Below, in pieces: positions 1 through 8,380 of a stretch of 64,000 bases of DNA. Every line of letters starts with the position of its first letter. Positions within the stretch are counted from its first letter, which is position 1. This DNA comes from an uncultured Flavobacteriales bacterium (GTDB lineage Bacteria > Bacteroidota > Bacteroidia > Flavobacteriales_D > Crocinitomicaceae): assembly GCA_903939755.1 (NCBI GenBank), contig CAJAII010000013.1:1-64000 (forward strand), written 5' to 3'. The notes under the pieces are model-generated. The model was not told where the DNA came from and searched no databases. It saw only the letters and a program-made list of their open reading frames with translations. Made by a program: the position numbers and the translations under genes.

Positions 1-321
1 GGCTGCATCGGATGAGCCGCCACCCAATCCGGCTTGGCTGGGCAACTGCTTGTCCAAGGTAATGTGTGCGCCCGCTCGCACGCCAGCGGCCTTTTGCAAG
101 GCTTTGGCCGCTTGCACGCACAAATCATCGGGTGGCAGGGGGGGGCCCAGGTCCAGGCGCGTGATGGCTGGTCCTGGGGTGGTTTCGATGTGCAACCTGT
201 CGCACCAATCGATCAGCATGAAGACCGATTGCAAGGCGTGATAGCCGTTGGGCAGCCGATCCACGATGTGCAAAAACACATTGAGTTTGGCCGGCGCAGG
301 AATGTTGTAGAGCGCACTCAT
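1..321 (-). CDS. ispE: 4-diphosphocytidyl-2-C-methyl-D-erythritol kinase, N-terminal part (betaproteobacterial)
   Basis: GHMP-family kinase of the MEP isoprenoid pathway that phosphorylates CDP-methylerythritol in the cytoplasm. The 107 visible codons start at ATG 321-319 and read MSALYNIPAPAKLNVFLH, followed by RLPNGYHALQ, and end on GLGGGSSDAA, the glycine-rich ATP-binding loop of this family. The gene runs off the left edge, so about two thirds is missing. Its ATG overlaps the lolB stop (ATGA), showing a translationally coupled pair. The base composition is far more GC-rich than the DNA after ~830, and the lolB-ispE order is that of Comamonadaceae-like betaproteobacteria. It probably does not belong to the same genome as the rest of the window. 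Confidence 0.93.
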   Translation of the reverse strand, partial: MSALYNIPAPAKLNVFLHIVDRLPNGYHALQSVFMLIDWCDRLHIETTPGPAITRLDLGPPLPPDDLCVQAAKALQKAAGVRAGAHITLDKQLPSQAGLGGGSSDAA

Positions 322-788
322 GGCCGGGTGGCAATTTTCAAGGTCACAGCGGGCTGGGGGTGGACTCTGCGCGCGGTCCAAGCGCCCGGCGTGCCGCTGC
401 GCTCAAGGGTCCAGCCTGCAACGGGCAGGTCACGCCCAGACAGCCAGTCAAACAAAGCCGGTACCGGAATGTCTGTGCCAATAGCAGTTTGGGTCATTTC
501 GTTCAGGCTGGCAAAGCTGCGGGTTTGGCCATTTTGTTGCCATTGGGCCAGGCCAGGCGACCAGCGCAGGACCAAGCCCACCTGCCCCAGCGGCGAGAGC
601 AAGGACAACTCGCCTCGGATGGCATCGCCTTCCAGTTCAAATTCGGCAGACACGTTTTGTACCGGCTCTTGGTGCACGGTCAGGCTGATGCGACCTTGCC
701 AAAAGCCGTCCCGTGGCGGGGTGGGGGTGTTGGCACAGGCATACAAGGCCGTGGCCAAGCAAAGCCACGCACACCGCACCCAGTTCAA
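318..788 (-). CDS. lolB: Outer membrane lipoprotein LolB (betaproteobacterial)
   Basis: LolB receives lipoproteins from LolA in the periplasm and inserts them in the outer membrane. The 156-residue frame opens with a short signal peptide ending in lipobox LYAC (Cys18), then WQGRISLTV and a body with LSPLGQVGLVLRW and LFDWLSGRDLP, typical of LolB. The family is usually 160-210 residues, so this is short but intact. The start is TTG at 788-786, which overlaps the TGA of the frame upstream and is the only start in front of the signal peptide. The stop overlaps the ispE ATG. GC-rich codon use and the lack of LolB in most Bacteroidetes mark it as foreign to the main contig. Confidence 0.85.
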   Translation of the reverse strand: MNWVRCAWLCLATALYACANTPTPPRDGFWQGRISLTVHQEPVQNVSAEFELEGDAIRGELSLLSPLGQVGLVLRWSPGLAQWQQNGQTRSFASLNEMTQTAIGTDIPVPALFDWLSGRDLPVAGWTLERSGTPGAWTARRVHPQPAVTLKIATRP

Positions 789-835
789 AGATCGACTTTC
801 AAGCGCCGCAAGGTTTCGCGCAGGGTGTCGTTGTC
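785..835 (-). pseudogene. C-terminal tail of a betaproteobacterial gene, cut at the contig junction
   Basis: About 15 codons ending TLRETLRRLKVDL and TGA at 787-785. They share the GC-rich codon use of lolB, and the stop overlaps the lolB start. In Comamonadaceae-type genomes a TPR-repeat protein gene commonly precedes lolB, and this tail would fit its end; that identity is inference. The frame continues in phase into the Bacteroidetes CusA/TolC gene, which creates an apparent fusion. The exact breakpoint cannot be fixed to the base; I place it at about 828-840, where codon use and protein family change. Confidence 0.55.
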
Positions 836-3800
836 AGCTTCTTTTTGCAATGCTTGTTGTTTATAGTCAAGCGATTTTATTTTGGAAGTGTTGCTAAAAA
901 ATGTAATAGGAATACTGATACCTACATTAAAACCCTGAAAACGTTTGCTACCGTCAAAATTTACATCTGCTCCATTGATGTTTTGCACTCCGATTAACGA
1001 CTGGTTGAAATAACCCACATTAAAATCGGGCAATGTAGAAGCCGTTTCTAACTTTTTGTTTTGTTCTGCAATTACTGCTTGCTGATACAATACTTTAAGC
1101 GATGGATTATTTGCAATTAGGGTTGTGTCAAACGAACTGCTTAAAACAAGCGGTTGCCAATTTTCATTTACGGTTATTGTAAAATCTTCGCTTGTATTCA
1201 TTAGTGTTTTAAGCGAATTGTAAGCCGTTGCAAAATCTGTTTCGTTTTGTTTGAGCAACTGTGAAAGTTGTCCCCGCTTGGTTTCGGCTGTGGTTTTCTC
1301 CAACAAATTTGTTTCACCTGTTTTGTATCGCAATGCTGCTGCACTCACAAAATCATTATACAAACTGTCTAAAGATTGCAGTTGCTTTTTAGTTGTTTGC
1401 AAATACTGCAACTGATAAAACCAATATTGAACCTGTGCTTTTATTTTGTTGACTGTGGCTTGCTGTTGCAATTGGCTACCTTGCAATTCTGCTTTATACA
1501 AACTTGATTTTGCGGAATAGTAAGTAGGGAATGGAATACTTTGCGAAACCTGAAAAGCCTTGTCCTGATTAATGCTGTTGTATTGCCCAAACTGGAAATT
1601 GACATTTGTTTTGGGTAATTCAAACACTGATTTTTTCAAGATGGTAGAAGATTGTACATTTAGTTGTTGCGATTGTAATTCCAAATTATTTTTCAATGCT
1701 GTGGTTATTGCATCATCAACAGAAATACTCTTTGTTGTTGGCGATTGTGCATTGGCAGCATTAAAAGAAAGCAAAGCAAAAACTAAAATGCTTGCCGTTG
1801 AAATATTGATTTTTCTTTTAGATGAAAATAGAACATACAACAATGGCAAAACAAATAGAGTTAAGAAAGTTGCTGTAAGCAAACCGCCTATTACAACGGT
1901 TGCCAATGGTTTTTGCACTTCTGCTCCTGCACCGTGTGAAAGTGCCATTGGTAAAAATCCCAATGATGCAACGGTGGCAGTCATTAACACAGGTCGCAAA
2001 CGGATTTTAGTTCCTTCTTTTATGCGTTGGATTATGTCTGTCATTCCATCTTTTTCCAACTGGTTGAAAGTTCCAATCAGCACTATTCCATTTAAGACTG
2101 CTACACCGAACAATGCAATAAAGCCAATACCTGCCGAAATGCTGAAAGGCATATCACGAATGAGCAAAGCGAATACACCACCAATTGCACTCATTGGAAT
2201 GGCGGTATAAATTAGAGCTGCCTGTTTTACTGAACTGAATGTGAAATAGAGCAACATAAAAATGAGTGCTAAAGCTACTGGCAAAGCAATCATTAGTCGC
2301 TTGGATGCTGCTTGTAGGTTTTCAAATGTTCCTCCATAGGTGTAATAATAACCTTCCGGTAATTTTACTTTTTCATTCAGTTCTTTTTGTATGTCGGTAA
2401 CTACACTTTCTACATCTCTGCCTTTGATGTTGAAGCCCACCACTATTCTACGTTTGCCATCTTCACGGCTAATTTGTGCAGGCCCCAATTCCATTTTGAT
2501 TTCTGCAACTTGGGATAATGGAATTTGCGTTCCGTTGGTAGTTGGGATATACAAATGGCTCACATCGTCAATGTTGTTGCGGTGTGTGCTGTCAAGACGA
2601 ACTACTAATTCAAATTTGCGTTCATTTTCATACACAACTCCTGCACTTCCTCCAGCAAAAGAAGTAGAAACAATGTGGTTGATGTCCTCAATATTCAACC
2701 CGTAATTGGCAATTTGAGAACGATTGTATTTGATCACGATTTGCGGAAGTCCTGCAACACGTTCAACACTTGGTTCTGTTGCACCGTCCACACTTTGCAC
2801 AACGGCATTTACTTTATTGGCATAGTTTAAAAGTGTGTCCATATTTTCACCAAATATTTTTACTGCAACGTCTTGGCGAATACCTGTCATAAGTTCGTTG
2901 AACCGCATTTGTATGGGTTGGTTCTTTTCAAAGAATACCCCAGGGATTGTGTTTAATCTTTCTTCAAACTCTTCTGCCAACTCATCATACGAAATATCAC
3001 GTTTCCATTCGCTTTGAGGTTTTAGAATTATCATTATATCTGTTGCTTCAGGAGGCATTGGGTCTGTTGGAACTTCGGCTGCTCCTGTTTTTCCAACCAC
3101 CATTTTTACCTCGTCAAATTCTTTGATAAGTCTTGATGCTTGCATTGAGGTTTCTAAACTTTGTGAAAGTGATGTGCCTTGCGGTAATATGCAATGAAAA
3201 GCAAAATCGCCTTCCTGTAAGGTTGGGATAAATTCACCGCCCATTCTTGAAAACAGAAACACGGAAACCACAAATACGGCAACTGTTACACCTACAATTA
3301 CTTTTTTGAAACGGATTGCTTTTTCCAAAAGTGGTGCATAAATGCGTTGGAAGAAGTTCATCATTCTATCGCTCAATGTTTGCTTGTGCGAAACGTTTTT
3401 AGAAAGGAACGCTGCACACATCATTGGAATGTAGGTAAGTGATAAAATCAACGCTCCAATAATGGCGAAAGAAACCGTTTGAGCCATTGGGCTAAACATT
3501 TTGCCCTCGATACCTACCAAGGTAAGAATTGGAATATAAACAATAAGGATAATTATTTCGCCAAAAGCAGCACTGCTTCGGATTTTAGATGCGGAAACGA
3601 AAACTTCATTATCCATTTCTGATTGTGAAAGTTTGCCGATGGCTTTTCGCATTCCTAAATGGTGTAAAGTGGCTTCTACAATAATTACTGCACCGTCCAC
3701 AATTAGACCAAAGTCAATTGCTCCTAAGCTCATTAGGTTGGCACTTACGCCAAATACATTCATTAAGCCCAAAGCAAACAACATTGATAAAGGAATGGCA

Positions 3801-4915
3801 GAAGCTACAATCAACCCTGCACGAAGATTTCCAAGAAACAGAACTAAAACGAAGATTACTATTAAAGCTCCTTCAATCAGGTTTTTTTCTACCGTTGAAA
3901 TTGCACGGTTTACCAAATCAGTTCTATCTAAATAGGGTTCTATTACTACATCTTTTGGTAATGATTTTTGAATGGTTGACATTTTATCTTTAATACGGCT
4001 TACAACATCAGCACTATTTGCACCTTTTAGCATCATTACTACACCGCCTACTGCATCTACTTCACCGTTGTAAGTCATTGCACCATATCGCACGGCACTG
4101 CCTAAATGCACTTCGGCAACATCTTTTATTAAAATAGGAATGCCGTTTGGATTTGTTTTTACCACAATGTTTTTGATGTCGTCAAACGAACCAATCAAAC
4201 CCACACCACGAATAAAATAAGCGTTTGGTTTTTTGTCAATGTATGCCCCACCAGTGTTTTCGTTGTTCTTTTCTAAAGCAACAAAAATTTCGGGAATGGT
4301 TATTCCCATTGCAATAAGTCGGTCGGGATTTACGGCAACTTCGTATTGTTTGAGTTGTCCGCCAAAGCTGTTTACTTCCGCAATTCCTGCCGTTCCGTAA
4401 AGTTGTCTGGCTACAATCCAGTCCTGCATTGTCCGCAAATCCATAGCGGTGTATTTGCTTTCGCTTCCCTTTTTTGGGTGAATAATGTATTGATACACTT
4501 CGCCTAAACCTGTGCTAACAGGTGCTAATTCGGGTGTGCCAACACCTTTGGGGATTTTAGCTTCCGCTTCCTTTAACCTTTCATTAATGAGTTGTCGGGC
4601 AAAGTAGATGTCCACTTTGTCGTCAAACACAACGGTAATTACAGAAAGTCCGAAACGGGAAATGCTCCGCAACTCTTCCAAGTCGGGAAGGTTAGCAATG
4701 CTTTGTTCAATGGGATAAGTTACCAATTGTTCAACCTCTTGTCCTGCAAGGGTTGGGCAAACCGTAATGATTTGCACTTGGTTGTTGGTAATGTCGGGAA
4801 CTGCATCTATGGGCAGTTTTGTTGCACTCCACACTCCCCAAACAATGAGTGCAAGTGTCATCAATGCGATGATGAATTTGTTCTTTATGCTGAACGCAAT
4901 TATTTTGTCTAACAT
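830..4915 (-). CDS. CusA/CzcA-type heavy-metal RND pump fused to a TolC-like domain, C-terminus truncated
   Basis: Inner-membrane RND pump for metal cations with an outer-membrane-factor domain on the same chain, an architecture known in Bacteroidetes. Residues 1-1030 are RND: first membrane helix near 10-30, the heavy-metal signature DFGLIVDGAVIIVE at about 401, and the usual two sets of membrane helices. After about residue 1050 a signal-like segment (NAANAQ) leads into a TolC-like helical domain. Start chosen at the second Met (MLDKIIAFSIKNKF) because that begins the family's conserved N-terminus; the first Met is 10 codons upstream. The TolC-like domain stops after LQKEADN, where the frame enters betaproteobacterial DNA, so roughly 80 or more residues are missing. 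The DUF6660-like gene lies upstream and probably shares the transcript. Metal specificity (Cu/Ag or Co/Zn/Cd) cannot be read from this fragment. Confidence 0.88.
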
Positions 4916-4949
4916 TTTTTTAATCAGTTTAATGAATGAATACACGATT

Positions 4950-5005
4950 ACTTGCGGTGCGTTAGCACCGTAAGTAGTTTTGTTTTGTTCCGCTGAAAGC
5001 GGAAC
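4950..5005 (-). promoter_or_regulatory. Two adjacent hairpins between the DUF6660-like gene and the CusA gene
   Basis: Perfect 8-bp stem GTTCCGCT/AGCGGAAC with a 3-nt loop at 4987-5005, and CGGTGC/GCACCG with a 4-nt loop at 4955-4970, extended by ACTT/AAGT to an 11-bp imperfect stem over 4950-4975. On the transcribed (minus) strand they follow the stop of the small gene and precede the pump start. The upstream hairpin is followed by an A-rich rather than T-rich tract, so it is not a standard terminator. Possible roles are mRNA processing, attenuation, or remnants of a mobile cassette border. Confidence 0.5.
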
Positions 5006-5017
5006 ATCAGAAATTCA

Positions 5018-5341
5018 TTAACTGATTTTTGGCGGTTGCCAAATAGACAAATACACTTCTGAAACGAAGGAAGCGTTGTAAACTGGGAATTTTTCTAATG
5101 AAACAGGAACGTGAAGCGATAAGCTGTAATGCGAAAATGGACTGCTAAAAGATTGTCCGCAGCAAGCACACATACAAAAAGGTGAGCAATTTTCGGTGTC
5201 GTTGTCGTGGTCGGAATGGTCGGTAGTTGCAAACGTTGATTGGTCGGCACTCATATAATTACTGTCGTCCTTGTCGCTGCACGGCATACAGGACAAAGCC
5301 AAAACGTAAAAACTGAATATGAGTGTCAAAACTTGTTTCAC
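5018..5341 (-). CDS. DUF6660-like small Cys-rich protein of a metal-efflux cluster
   Basis: A 107-residue exported protein. The N-terminus VKQVLTLIFSFYVLALS is a signal peptide or membrane anchor, followed by CMPCSD, an acidic/His stretch (DHSDHDND) and the Cys cluster CSPFCMCACCG. This Cys/His pattern suits metal binding, and I recall the family as DUF6660, small proteins encoded beside CusA-type pumps in Bacteroidetes. The function is not established. The start is GTG 5341-5339: it is the only start directly in front of the hydrophobic segment, and a TATATTTG -7 box lies just upstream at 5353-5346, which would cut off the longer frame. The gene precedes the pump on the same strand. Confidence 0.72.
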   Translation of the reverse strand: MKQVLTLIFSFYVLALSCMPCSDKDDSNYMSADQSTFATTDHSDHDNDTENCSPFCMCACCGQSFSSPFSHYSLSLHVPVSLEKFPVYNASFVSEVYLSIWQPPKIS

Positions 5342-5345
5342 GGGG

Positions 5346-5353
5346 CAAATATA
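5346..5353 (-). promoter_or_regulatory. -7 box TATATTTG of the metal-efflux operon
   Basis: Exact match to the Bacteroidetes TAnnTTTG -7 element, only 4 nt before the GTG start of the DUF6660-like gene. The transcript would be leaderless or nearly so. No clear -33 TTG is seen at the best spacing. Confidence 0.5.
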
Positions 5354-5578
5354 GGGAAAAATATTGTCGGTTGTACTGAAAATTGTCGGTAAGTAGGGGT
5401 GCGGTAGGGCAAAATAAAATGTGCTGCAAAAGCGGGTCGGCTTGTGGGTGGCTTTGCAGCTCTTTTTATTTTGCGAAGGGATAGCCAAACGGCTTTGCCG
5501 AAAATTGCATTGTCGGTCGGTTTATGTCTGTCGGTTAATGGTCGCACTGTCGGGTTTTAGGGTTGCTGATAACTCATT

Positions 5579-5605
5579 TATATGCGAAACAAACTTTCGT
5601 ATATA
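5579..5605. repeat. Inverted repeat resembling a tyrosine-recombinase core site
   Basis: Arms TATATGCGAAA and TTTCGTATATA match at 10 of 11 positions around the 5-nt spacer CAAAC. Two ~11-bp inverted arms around a short spacer is the layout of tyrosine recombinase crossover sites. It lies about 70 bp from the 3' end of the recombinase gene. The role is inferred. Confidence 0.5.
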
Positions 5606-5673
5606 CGCCCAAAAATAGGTAGACTAGCGAAGGATTGTTTCGTTTATTTTTTATTAAAGGTACTGATATGTTT

Positions 5674-6801
5674 TTATAAATCATCAAAAGGACTTTTAAT
5701 TTGTTGAATACTTTTTGTGCTAACATGGGTATAAATTTCTGTAGTTTTACTGCTGCTATGTCCTAATAATTCTTGTATATATCTCAAATCGGTTCCGCTT
5801 TCGAGTAAATGCGTAGCATAACTGTGCCGCAGCCAATGCAAAGTAACAGGCTTTCTAATGCCCGTTTTTTCTAATGCTTGTTTTAATATGAGTTGTAAAC
5901 TTCTTGCATCATATGGCATACTAATATTTTGTCCTTCAAACAAATATGTTTTAGGCTTATATATTTTGTAGTATTCCCGCAACATTTTTAATATTAAAGG
6001 ACTTAATGGAACAATTCTATCTTTTTTTCCTTTCGCATTCTTAAGAAATATAATGTTTCTTTTGGAATCAATATTAACTGGATGAAGCGCTAATAATTCA
6101 CCACAACGTAGTCCACAGCTATAAATTAAGCTTAGCATCATTTTATGTTTAATGTTAACATGCGCATTCAAGATTGCTTTAACCTCCTCCTTGCTTAAAA
6201 CATTTGGCAATACCTTTTCTCTCCTTGGACGATGGATTAATTCTACATCAATTTTTTTATACTGAATGGCTGAGAAATAGAGCTTCACCGCATTTACCAC
6301 CTGATTTTGAAAGGATGCCGAAAAATTATTCTTTAATATATAATTGTTATTGAAATCGATGAGATCGTCATTCGAGATATCTGTAATATCTTTCATCGAA
6401 AAATACCGTAAAAATGTGCTCATAGAATCCGAATAAACTTTTATTGTATTTGGGCTGTAGCGCTTAGAATTTAGATAGCGAATAAAGGTCTGTATGGCTT
6501 GTTTTTTAAGTTCATCAAGTGGTTCCAAGAAATGAATTGGCCTCAGGTGAGACTTCTTGTATTCTACACTTTCTAGACGCTTTTCTTGAAATATAAATTC
6601 TGCCTTGTCTTTAAAATGGGCCAAAATATTTTCCAATGGAAACGCAGCTTCATCTATTATCCATGCTTTTTCAAATGAATCCCAAGTGCTATTTTTGAGG
6701 GAAGAAAAATGAGTGTATAGGAACCGATTGAAGGGAAAGCTTGCATAATAGTAGGTTTTTAAACCAATTAGTTGGCGATTTAAGTGTATGGTTGGGAGCA
6801 T
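5674..6801 (-). CDS. Tyrosine recombinase / site-specific integrase
   Basis: A 375-residue integrase that cuts and rejoins DNA through a tyrosine intermediate. An N-terminal segment unique to this subgroup (about 1-100) precedes the SAM-like core-binding domain (about 105-190) and the catalytic domain (about 200-375). Catalytic residues are visible: Arg232 in GLRCGELLALHP, His322 and Arg325 in HWLRHSYATH, His348 in LLGHSSSKTTEIYTH, and nucleophile Tyr357. All are intact, so the enzyme should be active. Start chosen at the internal Met (MLPTIHLNRQL); the longer frame adds ten hydrophobic/basic residues out of an AT-rich leader. It sits between metal-efflux cargo and ORF6N genes, consistent with mobilising one or both. 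It resembles XerD- and integron-type integrases, but integron membership is not shown. Confidence 0.88.
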   Translation of the reverse strand: MLPTIHLNRQLIGLKTYYYASFPFNRFLYTHFSSLKNSTWDSFEKAWIIDEAAFPLENILAHFKDKAEFIFQEKRLESVEYKKSHLRPIHFLEPLDELKKQAIQTFIRYLNSKRYSPNTIKVYSDSMSTFLRYFSMKDITDISNDDLIDFNNNYILKNNFSASFQNQVVNAVKLYFSAIQYKKIDVELIHRPRREKVLPNVLSKEEVKAILNAHVNIKHKMMLSLIYSCGLRCGELLALHPVNIDSKRNIIFLKNAKGKKDRIVPLSPLILKMLREYYKIYKPKTYLFEGQNISMPYDARSLQLILKQALEKTGIRKPVTLHWLRHSYATHLLESGTDLRYIQELLGHSSSKTTEIYTHVSTKSIQQIKSPFDDL

Positions 6802-7003
6802 TAATTTTAATTTTAACCTTAAGATAATCAAATAGCGGAGTAAAAAAAAGATATTTTACTGAAATTTTGATTTTAGAAGTTCTGTGATTTTTTAATAAAA
6901 AATTGTTTGCAGATTAAGGCACAATATTTTTTTTACTCAAGCCGAAGTTTAAACGATTCAGCTTTTAGTGAAGAAATTGATTGAGATAGTCTAAGTAATA
7001 TTT

Positions 7004-7510
7004 CTATTTTTTATACCCGACTTGCTTGCGAGCTGTTTGCTGTGTAAGCTGTTGGTCTTTTTTAATAAGGTAATTCAGCACTTGGTCGATGTCTGTGAAT
7101 TTTTGATTATGCTTCTTTTCCAATGCTAACAATTTCTCATTAAGTTCTTGGTAGGTCAATGCAAATTGGCGTATCATCACAAAAGCACGCATGATGGAAA
7201 TGTTTATTTGAATGGCGGTCTTACTTTTCAATACGGATGAAAGCATAGCAATACCTTGTTCCGTAAAGGCGAAAGGAAGTGCACCTCCAAAATGATTAAT
7301 GGTGGGTATCACATTTTGTGACACCAAGTTTTGGATTTCGGATTGGTCTAGTGTTAACATAAAATCTTCCGGAAACCGCTCCCTATTTCGCCGAACCGCT
7401 TGTTTCAAGACACGGGTTTCTACCTCATAAAGTTTAGCCAGATCCATGTCGAGCATTACTTTCTTTCCCCTGATTTCGAGGATACTTTTTTTGATTATTT
7501 CTAGTTCCAT
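7004..7510 (-). CDS. ORF6N domain protein, copy A
   Basis: A 168-residue protein with the ORF6N DNA-binding domain (about 5-90; RGKKVMLDMDLAKLYEV and RNRERFPEDFM), shared with phage antirepressor/KilA-N-type proteins and common in Bacteroidetes genomes. The second half (ALPFAFTEQGIAMLSSVL, then a coiled segment ending ARKQVGYKK) is the usual ORF6N C-terminus. Role unknown; DNA binding is likely. Start is the ATG of MELEIIKK, 4 nt after the stop of copy B, rather than a TTG overlapping that gene. This is one of three tandem copies ending in the same nine residues. Its 3' half is nearly identical to copy C and its 5' half to copy B. Confidence 0.8.
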   Translation of the reverse strand: MELEIIKKSILEIRGKKVMLDMDLAKLYEVETRVLKQAVRRNRERFPEDFMLTLDQSEIQNLVSQNVIPTINHFGGALPFAFTEQGIAMLSSVLKSKTAIQINISIMRAFVMIRQFALTYQELNEKLLALEKKHNQKFTDIDQVLNYLIKKDQQLTQQTARKQVGYKK

Positions 7511-7514
7511 ATTT

Positions 7515-8027
7515 CTATTTTTTATACCCAACTTGCTTGCGAGTTGTTTGCTGTGTTTGCTGTTCTTCTTTTTTAATAAGGTAATTCAACACTTGGTCGA
7601 TGTCTGTGAATTTTTGTCCAAATTGCTTTTCCATGGTATTCAATCGTTCACTGATTTCCTGGTGATTCAAAGCCCATTGCCTCAACGCTACAAATGCACG
7701 CATGATTTCAACACTTATGCGCACAGCGTATTCAGAATTTAAAACGGCGCTTAACATGGCAACACCTTGTTCGGTAAAAACAAAAGGTAGGTATTTAGGG
7801 TATTTTCCTTGTCCATTTTTAAACATCACAAGTTGTGATCTTATAATGTTCCATTCATCTTTTGTCAATTCAAACATAAAATCTTCAGGAAATCGCTCCC
7901 TATTTCGCCGCACTGCTTGTTTCAAGACGCGGGTTTCTACTTCGTAAAGTTTAGCAAGATCCATGTCGAGCATTACTTTCTTTCCACGGATTTCGTGAAT
8001 GCTGTTTTTGATGATTTCTAATTCCAC
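7515..8027 (-). CDS. ORF6N domain protein, copy B
   Basis: 170 residues with the same ORF6N N-terminus as copy A (RGKKVMLDMDLAKLYEV, RNRERFPEDFMF). The middle differs (LTKDEWNIIRSQLVM in place of LDQSEIQNLVSQNVI), and the end is the common ARKQVGYKK type (here TRKQVGYKK). The start is probably GTG at 8027-8025, matching the position of the ATG in copy A; no ATG lies in frame nearby. The gene begins directly after the stop of copy C. Function is unknown beyond a likely DNA-binding role. Confidence 0.75.
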   Translation of the reverse strand: MELEIIKNSIHEIRGKKVMLDMDLAKLYEVETRVLKQAVRRNRERFPEDFMFELTKDEWNIIRSQLVMFKNGQGKYPKYLPFVFTEQGVAMLSAVLNSEYAVRISVEIMRAFVALRQWALNHQEISERLNTMEKQFGQKFTDIDQVLNYLIKKEEQQTQQTTRKQVGYKK

Positions 8028-8031
8028 ATTT

Positions 8032-8369
8032 CTATTTTTTATACCCAACTTGCTTGCGAGCTGTTTGCTGTGTTTGCTGTTGCTCTTTTTTAATTAGGTA
8101 ATTCAGCACTTGGTCGATGTCTGTGAATTTTTGATTATGCTTCTTTTCCAATACTATCAATTTCTCATTGAGTTCTTGGTAGGTCAATGCAAATTGGCGT
8201 ATCATAACAAAAGCACGCATGATGGAAATGTTTATTTGAATGGCGGTCTTACTTTTCAATACGGAAGAAAGCATCGAAATACCTTGCTCCGTAAAGGCGA
8301 AAGGAAGCGCCCCTCCGAAATGATTAATGGTGGGTATCACATTTTGTGACACCAAGTTTTGGATTTCGA
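8032..8369 (-). pseudogene. ORF6N domain protein, copy C, 5'-truncated
   Basis: Codons from EIQNLVSQNVIPTI to the terminal QVGYKK match copy A almost base for base. Homology stops after the bases ggatttcg at 8361-8368, where an unrelated sequence leading into a palindromic repeat begins. The whole N-terminal ORF6N domain (about 60 residues) is missing. A TTG at 8355 could start a 107-residue remnant, but without the DNA-binding half it is probably non-functional. Confidence 0.75.
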
Positions 8370-8380
8370 TTTACCGTGTC

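Larger units (their letters stand above)
5342..5673. other. Gene-free stretch with TGTCGG repeats between the metal genes and the recombinase
   Basis: 332 bases with no convincing gene. It holds the operon promoter, five copies of TGTCGG (5365, 5384, 5511, 5529, 5548) spaced 18-19 bp within each group, and an 11-bp inverted repeat at 5579-5605. The G-rich plus strand differs from the AT-rich flanks, which suggests mobile-element DNA. Confidence 0.55.

Noticed and set aside
34-897. 287-residue plus-strand frame
   Set aside because: Antisense to lolB and ispE in GC-rich DNA, where long shadow frames are common; Arg/Ser/Trp-rich composition and no family motif.
785-4945. A natural 1386-residue CusA-TolC protein with a novel C-terminus
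   Set aside because: The last ~15 residues use GC-rich codons of the adjacent foreign DNA and end exactly at the lolB start overlap; better explained by a chimeric join.
6839-6860. Terminator AGTAAAA/TTTTACT upstream of the integrase
   Set aside because: Only A/T pairs apart from two, likely chance in this AT-rich gap.
7004-8369. Prophage, from antirepressor-like ORF6N genes
   Set aside because: No structural, packaging, lysis or replication phage genes nearby.
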